64,000 nt of DNA. Source: Viridibacterium sp035456105. Lineage in GTDB: Bacteria > Pseudomonadota > Gammaproteobacteria > Burkholderiales > Rhodocyclaceae. The DNA is taken from contig DATIDV010000005.1 in the NCBI GenBank assembly GCA_035456105.1, forward strand, positions 37,755-101,754, written 5' to 3'. Position numbers and translations under genes: made by a program. This document shows, in pieces, positions 1 to 7,664 of the stretch. The notes beneath the pieces are model-generated. The model was not told the origin of the DNA. It did no database searches and worked only from the letters and a program-made list of their open reading frames with translations. Each line of letters opens with the position of its first letter. The stretch's first letter is position 1.

Positions 1-221
1 GATAAGCCTAGCGCACAGCCGCGAGGCATGGAATCTCGGCGGCAATGGCTTGGGGATTGTCCGTAGCGAAACGGGGCTCGCTCCGACAAACGCCCCCGGT
101 GCGCCGCGCGATATTCCGCCAGTAAATGGCTGAAACCAATGAATTTGCTAATCGGTCGATTCGATTGCGGTGGCGCAGTAGAATATCGGCCATTCCCCAA
201 TTTTCAGTGAAGGACAGTCCC
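1..221. other. Left-edge stretch without a supported gene
   Basis: No convincing coding sequence was found here on either strand. The open frames are short, and the minus-strand one continues antisense through yggX. The last bases before position 222 contain a GAAGGA ribosome-binding site for yggX. Its promoter probably lies in the more AT-rich part around 125-215, but no clear -35/-10 pair stands out. Confidence 0.5.
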
Positions 222-494
222 ATGGCCCGAATGGTCAAATGCGTCAAACTCGGCGTCGAAGCCGAAGGTCTCGACCTCCCGCCCATGCCGGGCGAGCTGG
301 GCAAGAAGCTTTGGGAGAACGTCTCCAAGGAGGCCTGGCAAGGCTGGCTCAAGCATCAGACCATGCTGATCAACGAGAACCGCCTGAACATGATGGATCC
401 CAAGGCGCGCAAGTACCTCGCCGAGCAGATGGACAAGCATTTCTTCGGCACGGGTGCCGATGCCGCCGCGGGTTACGTCCCCCCGAAGCAGTGA
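222..494 (+). CDS. yggX: Oxidative damage protection / Fe(II) trafficking protein YggX
   Basis: A 90-residue cytoplasmic protein of the YggX family, which helps protect or repair Fe-S clusters and limits iron-driven oxidative damage. The sequence shows the family pattern: an N-terminal MARMVKCVKL with one cysteine, the PPMPGELGKK segment, the WLKHQTMLINENRLNM core and a short tail ending PPKQ. Length matches the family (about 90). The ATG at 222 is preferred to the in-frame ATG at 126, because the extra 32 residues are not family-like and GAAGGA sits just upstream of 222. It is followed by purC on the same strand after about 100 bases, so the two may share a transcript. Confidence 0.93.
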   Translation: MARMVKCVKLGVEAEGLDLPPMPGELGKKLWENVSKEAWQGWLKHQTMLINENRLNMMDPKARKYLAEQMDKHFFGTGADAAAGYVPPKQ

Positions 495-598
495 GGAGGA
501 AGGAGTGAGGAGAGGGGAGTAAAATCCCGCCCTCGCTCGCCACCCCGCCGGTTTTGCTCCTCACTCATAACTCATTACTCCTCACTCCGCCCCGAATC
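495..598. repeat. Purine/pyrimidine-biased inverted repeat between yggX and purC
   Basis: The yggX-purC gap holds GAGGAGGAAGGAGTGAGGAG-like sequence followed about 60 bases later by its approximate reverse complement, CTCCTCACTCATAACTC...ACTCCTCACTCC. The arms could form an imperfect hairpin. This resembles short dispersed GTGAGGAG-type repeats, but only this one instance was noticed here. It could act as an attenuating or processing hairpin between the two genes. Confidence 0.4.
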
Positions 599-1495
599 AT
601 GAGCCAACCCCAATTCGAATCGTCCATCAAGAGCCTGCCCCTGCTTGCCCGCGGCAAGGTGCGTGACATCTACGCAGTGGGCGAAGACAAACTGCTCATC
701 GTCACCAGCGATCGCCTTTCCGCCTTCGACGTGATCCTGCCCAACCCGATTCCGAGGAAGGGCGAAGTGCTGACGAAGACCGCGCTGTTCTGGTTCGACA
801 AGCTCAGCCACATCCTGCCCAACCAGCTCACCGGCATCGCGCCGGAAGACGTGGTCGCGGCAGACGAGCGCGAGCAGGTCATCGGCCGCGCGCTGGTCGT
901 GAAGCGCCTCAAGCCGCTGCCCGTTGAAGCGGTCGTTCGCGGCTACATCATCGGTGGTGGCTGGAAGGACTACCAGGCCACCGGCAAGGTTTGCGGCATC
1001 ACGCTGCCTGTCGGTTTGAAGCAGGCCGCCAAGCTCGAGAAGCCGCTGTTCACGCCCTCGACCAAGGCCGAGATGGGCACGCATGACGAGAACATCGACT
1101 TCGAAGAATGCGCCAAGCTGCTTGGCGCCGAGCGCGCTGTCGAAGTGCGCGACGCCGCAATCCGCCTCTACTCCGAAGCGCGTGACTACGCCGCCACGCG
1201 CGGCATCATCATCGCTGACACCAAGTTCGAGTTCGGTCTCGATGCGGCCGGCACCCTGCACATCATCGACGAAGCGCTGACGCCGGACTCCTCGCGTTTC
1301 TGGCCGGCCGACAGCTACGCCGAAGGCATCTCGCCGCCGTCGTATGACAAACAGTTCGTGCGTGATTATCTGGAGACACTGGACTGGAACAAGACCGCGC
1401 CGGGCCCGGTGCTGCCGGACGATGTAGTGGCCAAGACCAGCGCCAAGTACATCGAGGCCTACGAGCGTCTGACGGGGCGCGGCATGGACGCCTGA
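599..1495 (+). CDS. purC: Phosphoribosylaminoimidazole-succinocarboxamide synthase (SAICAR synthase)
   Basis: A 298-residue cytosolic ATP-dependent enzyme that joins aspartate to CAIR in de novo purine synthesis. Family marks include LARGKVRDIY near residue 20, TSDRLSAFDV near 40, VVRGYIIGGGW near 115, the EMGTHDENI segment and IIADTKFEFG followed by LTPDSSRFW. This is the roughly 300-residue form common in proteobacteria and yeast-type enzymes, longer than the about 237-residue E. coli PurC. ATG 599 begins MSQPQFESS. An upstream in-frame start at 554 would add a non-conserved peptide encoded by the repeat region. A perfect-palindrome terminator follows closely. Confidence 0.96.
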   Translation: MSQPQFESSIKSLPLLARGKVRDIYAVGEDKLLIVTSDRLSAFDVILPNPIPRKGEVLTKTALFWFDKLSHILPNQLTGIAPEDVVAADEREQVIGRALVVKRLKPLPVEAVVRGYIIGGGWKDYQATGKVCGITLPVGLKQAAKLEKPLFTPSTKAEMGTHDENIDFEECAKLLGAERAVEVRDAAIRLYSEARDYAATRGIIIADTKFEFGLDAAGTLHIIDEALTPDSSRFWPADSYAEGISPPSYDKQFVRDYLETLDWNKTAPGPVLPDDVVAKTSAKYIEAYERLTGRGMDA

Positions 1496-1517
1496 TGGTG
1501 TAGTGGTCCAGACGAAG

Positions 1518-1543
1518 AAGCCGGCACGCGTGCCGGCTTTTTT
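1518..1543 (+). terminator. Rho-independent terminator of purC
   Basis: A perfect 22-base palindrome (AAGCCGGCACG and its complement) at 1518-1539 runs into a T tract ending at 1543. It starts 23 bases after the purC stop. Confidence 0.9.
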
Positions 1544-1566
1544 CATGGCGACAGCCCAAAAATCAT

Positions 1567-1636
1567 CGTCATCCCGGCGCAGGCCGGGATCCAGATCAAA
1601 CGCCCGGTACGGATCCCGGCTTGCGCCGGGATAACG
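1567..1636. repeat. REP-like inverted repeat pair (CGTCATCCCGG family)
   Basis: Two arms, CGTCATCCCGGCGCAGGCCG at 1567 onward and GGATCCCGGCTTGCGCCGGG at 1611 onward, are near reverse complements separated by about 18 bases. Each arm is itself palindromic. This is the common proteobacterial intergenic GTCATCCCGG... motif. A related single hairpin lies at 47804-47837. It sits between purC and azlD, which converge here. Confidence 0.7.
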
Positions 1637-1702
1637 CGCTTGTTTTGAGGGTTTTGCTACAGGGCGTGCTTTCGGGCCAGGGCCGCTCTCCGCGCAACTG
1701 TC

Positions 1703-2029
1703 TTATCGCATGTATGCCTGTAACAGCCACAACGCGGCCATACCGGCGGCGATGGAGGCCATCACCGAGCGCGACAGCCAGGCGACGAGAATGGCCAGCA
1801 GCCCCGCCCACAGACGCTGATTGTCAGTGGCGATGTGCACCGCGCCGCCCCGGACCAGCAGCTCCGGCGCCACCAGGGCCGCGAGGACCGAGGCTGGCAC
1901 GTAGCGCAGCAGCGCGTGCAGCTTTTCGCTGCGCGGCAGCCAGCGCTCGCCAGCGATGAATGACAAGCGGATCAGGAAGGTGCACAGACCCGAGGCGAGC
2001 AGGGCGAGCAGCAGGTAGCCGTCGTTCAT
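1703..2029 (-). CDS. azlD: AzlD-type branched-chain amino acid export subunit
   Basis: A 108-residue membrane protein with about four hydrophobic helices, the small partner of AzlC in exporting branched-chain amino acids or related compounds. The LIRLSF segment near residue 19 and the LRYVPASVLAALVAPELL stretch near 41-58 are typical of the family. Its ATG at 2029 overlaps the azlC stop by four bases (ATGA), so the two are translationally coupled. The substrate cannot be read from the sequence. Confidence 0.9.
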   Translation of the reverse strand: MNDGYLLLALLASGLCTFLIRLSFIAGERWLPRSEKLHALLRYVPASVLAALVAPELLVRGGAVHIATDNQRLWAGLLAILVAWLSRSVMASIAAGMAALWLLQAYMR

Positions 2030-2748
2030 GTGCGGGCCCTGCGATCGAGTTTGCGCGCCGCCAGGCCGGCCGCGATGCCGGCCGCAGCGGCGGCGAGAAT
2101 CCATAGCTTGTGGGGCAGGGGTTGCGCCAGCACGGCAACGATGCCCGCCACCAGTGCCGCGCACATTTCGCTGCGCCGATGGATCGCCAGTACGAGCAAG
2201 GCGATGAAGGTCAGGGCGATGGAGAAATCCAGCGACCAGCTGGCGGGAATTGCCGCACCGATCAGCACGCCGCCCAGCGTCGACACTTGCCAGCCGCTCC
2301 ACAGCGTCAATCCCGTTCCGAACAGAAACCAGTGACGATGTGCGCCCGGCGGGCTGTCGCGGAAGCGCACGAGGGCGGCGGCATAGGCCTCGTCGGTGAG
2401 CAGGTAGGCGAGCAGCACCTTCCAGCGCCATGACAGGTCGCGCAACCATTCCGCAACGCTCGCGCTGTAGAGCGCATGGCGCAGATTGACGACGGCCACG
2501 GTAGAACAGATCACGGCGGGTGGTACCTGCGCGCCCCACAACTGCGCAAACACGACCTGCGACGCGCCACCGAATACGATGGACGACATGGCCACGACGG
2601 CCCAGGCCGGCAGGCCCGCTGCGAGGCCAAGCACGCCGAACATCAGACCGAACGGCACGACGCCGAGCAGCAGGGGCAGCTCGGCATGAATGCCATCGCG
2701 GAACTCTTCCCCTGCGCTGCGGGCCTTGTGGCCTGTGCTGTCGTCCAT
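2026..2748 (-). CDS. azlC: AzlC-type branched-chain amino acid export permease
   Basis: A 240-residue inner-membrane protein, the larger partner of the AzlC/AzlD exporter (YgaZ/YgaH in E. coli). It has a short charged N terminus, then repeated hydrophobic helices. Family marks are PFGLMFGVLG near 31, SIVFGGASQ near 56, NLRHALYSAS near 88 and LLTDEAYA near 116. It is the first gene of a two-gene minus-strand operon with azlD. The divergent AEC transporter gene begins about 100 bases away, so the two promoters share 2749-2849. Confidence 0.92.
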   Translation of the reverse strand: MDDSTGHKARSAGEEFRDGIHAELPLLLGVVPFGLMFGVLGLAAGLPAWAVVAMSSIVFGGASQVVFAQLWGAQVPPAVICSTVAVVNLRHALYSASVAEWLRDLSWRWKVLLAYLLTDEAYAAALVRFRDSPPGAHRHWFLFGTGLTLWSGWQVSTLGGVLIGAAIPASWSLDFSIALTFIALLVLAIHRRSEMCAALVAGIVAVLAQPLPHKLWILAAAAAGIAAGLAARKLDRRART

Positions 2749-2849
2749 ACCGTGTGTGTCGCCTTGGGCAAATCGTGATTATGAGTCACGGCAACAGGAT
2801 GTTCCGGTCGCTCCGCTAGAATCATTCTTCCCCCGCAGCAGGCCGCACC

Positions 2850-3725
2850 ATGCTCGAACGCATCATCTCGATTCTCTTTCCCGTGTTTTCCATCACCGCC
2901 ATCGGCTACTTCGTTGCACGTCGTGACAAGCCCGACATGGCGGTGGCCAACAAGCTGACCATGGACGTGTTCGCGCCTGCGCTGGTGTTCGGCGCGCTGG
3001 CGAGTCGAGACTTTCACGTTGCGCAGTTCTGGCGGCTCGGTTTTGCCATGTTGCTCATCACCGTCGTCTGTGGTCTGGCGGGCTACGTGCTGGCGCGTGT
3101 GCTGCGCGAAGACTTCCGCACCATCGTGCCGCCGATGATGTTCGGCAACTCTGCCAACCTCGGCATCCCGCTCGCCGTGCTGGCCTTCGGCGACAGCGCG
3201 CTGCAACCCGCTGTCATCCTTTTCATGGTCTCCAGTCTGCTGCACTTCGGTTACGGCGGCTGGCTGCTCGATCACAAGGTCAATCTCGGCAATCTGTGGA
3301 AGGTGCCCACCGTCATCGCCACGCTGCTTGGCCTGATCGTTTCCTTGAGCGGCATCGTCGTCTGGCAACCGCTGGTGATCGCCCTCAAGTTGCTTGGCGA
3401 CATTGCCATTCCGCTCATGCTGTTTGCATTGGGCGTGCGCATGACGGATGTGACACTGGAAGGCTGGCGCGTGGGCGTCATCGGGGGGCTTGCGCGGCCG
3501 CTCATCGGCGGCCTTGTCTCGGCACTGGTCGCCTGGTTGTTCGACCTGCATGGCTTGCAGGCTGCGCTGCTGATCATCTACGGCGCGCTACCTCCCGCTG
3601 TCATGAACTACCTGTTTTCCGAGCGCTACGGACAGGAGCCGCACAAGGTCGCGTCCATCGTCCTGCTTGGGAATCTCATTGCGATAGTCGTCTTGCCCAT
3701 CGTGCTGGCGTTTGCGTTGAGCTAG
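2850..3725 (+). CDS. AEC-family (auxin efflux carrier-like) transporter
   Basis: A 291-residue inner-membrane transporter of the AEC/MdcF superfamily with about ten hydrophobic segments. Conserved points are FPVFSITAIGYF near residue 10, the FGNSANLGIPL motif near 110, the second-half ALGVRM near 200, and ALPPAVMNYLFS near 253, matching the paired discontinuous helices of the fold. Family members export or import organic anions such as malate or malonate; nothing here fixes the substrate. It stands alone, followed on the same strand by an EamA transporter. Confidence 0.88.
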   Translation: MLERIISILFPVFSITAIGYFVARRDKPDMAVANKLTMDVFAPALVFGALASRDFHVAQFWRLGFAMLLITVVCGLAGYVLARVLREDFRTIVPPMMFGNSANLGIPLAVLAFGDSALQPAVILFMVSSLLHFGYGGWLLDHKVNLGNLWKVPTVIATLLGLIVSLSGIVVWQPLVIALKLLGDIAIPLMLFALGVRMTDVTLEGWRVGVIGGLARPLIGGLVSALVAWLFDLHGLQAALLIIYGALPPAVMNYLFSERYGQEPHKVASIVLLGNLIAIVVLPIVLAFALS

Positions 3726-3789
3726 ACACGCAACGCCGGGCATCGGCGCTCCGCAGCTATACTGACTGACCCCGATTCCGGAGTTGCCC

Positions 3790-4677
3790 GTGTCTTCTTC
3801 TCCGTCAGCACGTGCCACAGGCCTCGGCTTTGCCGCACTGGGTGCGCTGGGCTTTTCCTTCAAGGCGATTTTCATCAAGGCGGCCTACACCTATGGTGTC
3901 GACGCCGAGACCTTGCTGGCCCTGCGCATGGGCTATGCGCTGCCGTTCTTCATCGCCATGGGCTTGTACATTGCGCGCACCCAGCCGATGAGCCTGACAC
4001 GGCGTGACAAGCTCATTCTCGTGCTGCTTGGTTTCCTTGGGTATTACGCATCGAGCTATCTGGATTTTCTCGGCCTGCGCTACATCACGGCGTCGCTTGA
4101 GCGGCTGATCCTGTTTCTCTATCCGACGCTGGTGCTGTTGCTGTCGGCGGCGTTTCTCGACAAGCCTATCCGGCGCAGCATGCTGGTGCCGCTGGCGATA
4201 TGTTATGCAGGTATCGCGTTGGCGGTGGGGCACGACCTGAGCATTGGTGGCAGCAGCGTGGCGCTGGGCTGTGCGCTGGTGTTTGCGAGTTCGCTATCGT
4301 ATGCCACGTACCTGATGCTCAGTGGGGAGGTGGTGCGGCGCCTGGGCTCGACGCGCGTGACGGCACTGGCGACGGGTGTGGCCTGTGCACTGAGTCTGGC
4401 GCAGTTCTTTGCCGTGCGGCCCGTTGCCCATCTTGCGCAGCCTTGGCCGGTGCACGCCCTGAGCGTGTGCATGGCGATCTTCTCTACGGTGCTGCCGATC
4501 TGGCTGGTGTCCGAGGCCATCCGCAGGCTGGGGGCCGGGCCCGCTTCAATGGTCGGTACGCTGGGGCCAGTGTTCACCATTCTGCTGGCGGCCTTGCTGT
4601 TGCATGAGCCCCTGGGGCTGATGCAGCTGATCGGCGCTGCACTGGTGGTCTTGGGCGTATCGCGCCTGCGCGTGTGA
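3790..4677 (+). CDS. EamA/RhaT-family (DMT superfamily) transporter
   Basis: An inner-membrane protein of about 295 residues with ten predicted helices in two EamA repeats, the usual drug/metabolite transporter layout. The first repeat has ALGALGFSFKAIFIKAA and the GYYASSYLDFLGL segment. The second ends in a GPVFTILLAALLLHEPL signature typical of EamA exporters. GTG 3790 is chosen because GGAG at 3780-3783 sits six bases before it; the TTG at 3784 is in the same frame but too close to that site. The substrate is unknown; relatives export amino acids or other small metabolites. Confidence 0.87.
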   Translation: MSSSPSARATGLGFAALGALGFSFKAIFIKAAYTYGVDAETLLALRMGYALPFFIAMGLYIARTQPMSLTRRDKLILVLLGFLGYYASSYLDFLGLRYITASLERLILFLYPTLVLLLSAAFLDKPIRRSMLVPLAICYAGIALAVGHDLSIGGSSVALGCALVFASSLSYATYLMLSGEVVRRLGSTRVTALATGVACALSLAQFFAVRPVAHLAQPWPVHALSVCMAIFSTVLPIWLVSEAIRRLGAGPASMVGTLGPVFTILLAALLLHEPLGLMQLIGAALVVLGVSRLRV

Positions 4678-4784
4678 AACGCTGACAGGCCTCCTGTTTT
4701 GGGTGGCACGACGCGTCGGACTGGTGCGAGAATGAAGGAACACACATATCGCCGCGCAGTTCTTACGGCAGCCGGGGGTGCGTC

Positions 4785-6269
4785 TTGTTGACGAATAATG
4801 CTGAGGGGCAACGCAAGGCCAGTGGCAAGCGGCGCCTGGTCGTGCAATTGGGCGTCTTGCTGGCGCTCGGCTTCGTGTCGATCAGCGTCATCAACTACGT
4901 GGTGTCGCGGCGCGAGATTCGCGCGGCAATCGTCGAGCACGAGTTGCCGCTGACCTCCGATCATATCTATGCGGAAATCCAGAGGGATCTGATCCGGCCG
5001 ATCTTCATTTCCTCCGTGATGGCCAGCAATACCTTCGTGCGCGACTGGGTGCTTGGTGGTGAGCAGGATGTGTCCGCCATGACCAGGTATCTCGCCGAGA
5101 TGCGCTCGCGCTACGGCACCCTCGGCAGTTTCTTCGTGTCGGAGCAGACGCGCAATTACTACCATGCCGAAGGCATTTTGCGATCCGTGTCGGAGAGTGA
5201 TCCACGCGACGCCTGGTTCTTCCGTGCGCGCGCAATGAGTGACCCCTACGAAATCAATATCGATCCGGATACGCGCACTCCGGGGGCGTTGGCTGTATTC
5301 ATCAATCACCGCGTTCTCGATTATGCGAATCAGTTCATCGGCGTGACCGGGGTCGGGCTGACGGTAGACACGGTGCGGCGCTTGCTGACGGATTATCGGG
5401 TGCGCTACCAGCGCAGCATTTATTTCGTAGACCGGCAGGGCAAGGTGATGCCGTTCGGGTCCGATCCGGTGCACGGTGGGCAGAAAATCCAGGACGTGGA
5501 GGGCCTGCGCGACCTGGCCATACCGATTCTCACCAGTGCAGGGGCCACGAGCATCAGCCGCTCTTACCAGTACCGCAGCCATGGGCAAGACTATCTGTTC
5601 AACGTGCGTTACATGCCGGAGATGAAGTGGTTCCTGTTCGTCGAAAAAAGTGAGGACGCGGCGCTGACAGGCATCCGCCGGATGCTATGGATCAATCTCG
5701 GCGTGTGTGCAGCCATCCTCGCGGTGGTGCTGTGGCTGACTAACCTGACGCTCAATTGCTATCAGCTGCGGCTGGAGGGTATGGCGACGACGGATCGCCT
5801 GTCAGGCCTGTTCAATCGTCACGCCTTTGATGTGCTGATCCAGCAGGCGATGGCCGAACATCGTCGCAGCGAGCGGCCGCTCTGCGCGCTGCTGCTCGAC
5901 ATCGACCACTTCAAGGCCGTCAATGAGCGACACGGCCACCTGCGCGGCGACCAGGTGATCGGGCACCTGGCGGGCTTGGTCCGCGCCAATCTGCGCGAAT
6001 CCGACATCGCTTGTCGTTGGGGTGGCGCGGAGTTCCTGCTGCTGTTGCGAGACTGCGGCGTCGATCACGCGGTTGCCATTGCCGACAAGCTGCGCCTGCA
6101 GATCGTCGAGCAGCCGTTGCCCGACGCGGCGGGTGACATCAGTGTCACGATCAGTGCGGGTGTCAGTGAGTTGCGCGACGAGGACACGCCGGAAACCCTG
6201 GTTGAACGCGCCGACCGCGCGCTGTATGCCGCCAAGGGAGCAGGGCGCAACTGCGTGGAGAGCGCCTGA
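4785..6269 (+). CDS. Membrane-bound sensor GGDEF protein with degenerate GGAEF active site
   Basis: A protein of about 494 residues: TM helix at about 18-40, a periplasmic CACHE-like sensory region to about 290 (motifs GVTGVGLTVD and WFLFVEK), a second TM at about 301-321, then a GGDEF domain. The domain keeps metal-ligand Asp372 (LLDIDHF) and an RxxD product-inhibition site (RESD, 404-407) exactly five residues before the signature. The signature itself is GGAEF (413-417), so the third position, normally Glu/Asp and needed for catalysis in PleD, is alanine. It may be a weak cyclase or a c-di-GMP sensor. The start is a TTG at 4785 or 4788 behind GGGGG. Confidence 0.88.
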   Translation: MLTNNAEGQRKASGKRRLVVQLGVLLALGFVSISVINYVVSRREIRAAIVEHELPLTSDHIYAEIQRDLIRPIFISSVMASNTFVRDWVLGGEQDVSAMTRYLAEMRSRYGTLGSFFVSEQTRNYYHAEGILRSVSESDPRDAWFFRARAMSDPYEINIDPDTRTPGALAVFINHRVLDYANQFIGVTGVGLTVDTVRRLLTDYRVRYQRSIYFVDRQGKVMPFGSDPVHGGQKIQDVEGLRDLAIPILTSAGATSISRSYQYRSHGQDYLFNVRYMPEMKWFLFVEKSEDAALTGIRRMLWINLGVCAAILAVVLWLTNLTLNCYQLRLEGMATTDRLSGLFNRHAFDVLIQQAMAEHRRSERPLCALLLDIDHFKAVNERHGHLRGDQVIGHLAGLVRANLRESDIACRWGGAEFLLLLRDCGVDHAVAIADKLRLQIVEQPLPDAAGDISVTISAGVSELRDEDTPETLVERADRALYAAKGAGRNCVESA

Positions 6270-6487
6270 ATCGTGCCTCAGGTGGGCGCCCGGTGGCCGC
6301 TCGGTAGCCGTCAAACCGCTGCGTCCCAGCGCTCATCGCTTCGCGGCTCATTCATTCCGCCTTTATTGACAAAAGGCATTGACATTGCTGCGGTGCAATA
6401 TCATGGTAAACCCCTAGCCCGAACTTCCCCAAAAGCGGAAGACCGGGAACCCGTCGGCGCGACGGGGGAGCAGCAAGGAGTTACATC
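6270..6487. other. Intergenic region upstream of the patatin-like gene
   Basis: A 218-base gap. It contains two TTGACA hexamers (6366-6371 and 6379-6384) and a TATCAT at 6399, but neither spacing is ideal (27 and 14 bases), so no promoter is asserted. A clear CAAGGAG ribosome-binding site precedes the ATG at 6488. No gene was seen. Confidence 0.45.
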
Positions 6488-7636
6488 ATGGGTGCACTGA
6501 GCAGATTTGATTCCGGGGCGGAATCATCAGGGGATTTGCAGCAGGATTCACAACAATCCAGCTTGTTGCCGAAGCTTCGGCCGGACGAAGAAAGTGTCGG
6601 TGGTGCGGTAGGGTTCGCGCTCGGCGGACTGGGCGGCGGCAACGCTTTCGGCGCCGGGTTTCTGGCCGCCGCACGTGAGCGGCGTGTCCGCCCCTCTGCC
6701 ATTTCATGTACTTCCGGCATGATCGTATGGACCGCGCATTTCCTCGCGGGCGATGATCTGCGCGAGAAGTTGCGCGAGCATCTCGCCGAGATGCCCAAAG
6801 CACCGGAGTCCGTCCCCTTCGGCAATCAGTGGGTGCTGGCCAAGGGGCTGCCCGGGGTGTTTCGCCCGGCGATGCAGGAGTACTGGGAGCGCTGGTCTTT
6901 CCTCTCGCCGTTCTCCGAACCGAAGGAGTGGGCGGACCGGCTCATGCCGGCGCAGACCTGGGTGCCGACGCGCTCATTCGAATACTTCGAGTTCGTAGCC
7001 GACACGCTTTCGCAGAGCCATGTCGCTGTCATGTTCAATGCCTTCTGTCCGCCGACCGGGCAGGAAATCCTGTTCATCAATGCCGCAGCGCGCGACAAGC
7101 TGGGCGTCGACTGGCACGACCAGACGCCAGAGAAGATCTACATGCCGATCACGGCCGAAGGTGTCGAAGCGGCCCTGCATCTCTACAGCTATGGCTACGA
7201 GCGCACCTATTTCGGCATGAACCTGATCGACGGGGCTTACCATCGTCAGTTCATCCTCAATGAGCTGTGTGAGCTGGCGCGGCCAGTGCGGCCCGAGACG
7301 CTGTGGATCGTGCGGCCGCAGAATTCGCGCTGGATCGGCGCCATGCCCGAGAATTACTTCGAGCAGCGTGACATGGAAACTGAAATCGGCATGAACAGTT
7401 CGTATGCCATGCAGATTTCACGCATCGAGCTCATCAACCGCCTGGCACGCGAGCGACGACTGGCCGATGACGCCTACGGCCATATCCAGCTCGAGCCTTT
7501 CCAGTTCGTCGGCAAGCGCGGTTACTTCGATTACTTCATCGAGAGCGAGCACGTCTTCGATACGGCCTATCACCGCGCGCTCGATCAGTTCGTCGCGCGG
7601 CACGGCTGGATGGCCGACAAGCTGCAGCCGGCCTGA
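6488..7636 (+). CDS. Patatin-like phospholipase family protein
   Basis: A 382-residue protein with the patatin Ser-Asp dyad layout. A glycine-rich oxyanion segment (GGLGGGNAFGAGF, about 46-58) is followed by the nucleophile turn SCTSGM (Ser76), where the usual GxSxG glycine is cysteine. The catalytic Asp248 lies in the motif LIDGAY. No signal peptide is visible; the first 35 residues are polar and Gln/Ser-rich. Patatin enzymes hydrolyse acyl lipids, often cytosolic or granule-associated, so a membrane-lipid or storage-granule role is possible. It converges on the MFS gene with only 28 bases between stops. Confidence 0.8.
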   Translation: MGALSRFDSGAESSGDLQQDSQQSSLLPKLRPDEESVGGAVGFALGGLGGGNAFGAGFLAAARERRVRPSAISCTSGMIVWTAHFLAGDDLREKLREHLAEMPKAPESVPFGNQWVLAKGLPGVFRPAMQEYWERWSFLSPFSEPKEWADRLMPAQTWVPTRSFEYFEFVADTLSQSHVAVMFNAFCPPTGQEILFINAAARDKLGVDWHDQTPEKIYMPITAEGVEAALHLYSYGYERTYFGMNLIDGAYHRQFILNELCELARPVRPETLWIVRPQNSRWIGAMPENYFEQRDMETEIGMNSSYAMQISRIELINRLARERRLADDAYGHIQLEPFQFVGKRGYFDYFIESEHVFDTAYHRALDQFVARHGWMADKLQPA

Positions 7637-7664
7637 GGCTGGCGGGCTTACCTCCTGGTAGATA

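Noticed and set aside
575..1546. A long minus-strand frame over purC.
   Set aside because: purC on the plus strand is unmistakable; the antisense frame has no family marks or ribosome site.
6366..6404. Two TTGACA boxes and a TATCAT as a promoter.
   Set aside because: The spacings (27 and 14 bases) do not suit sigma-70; left as a note only.
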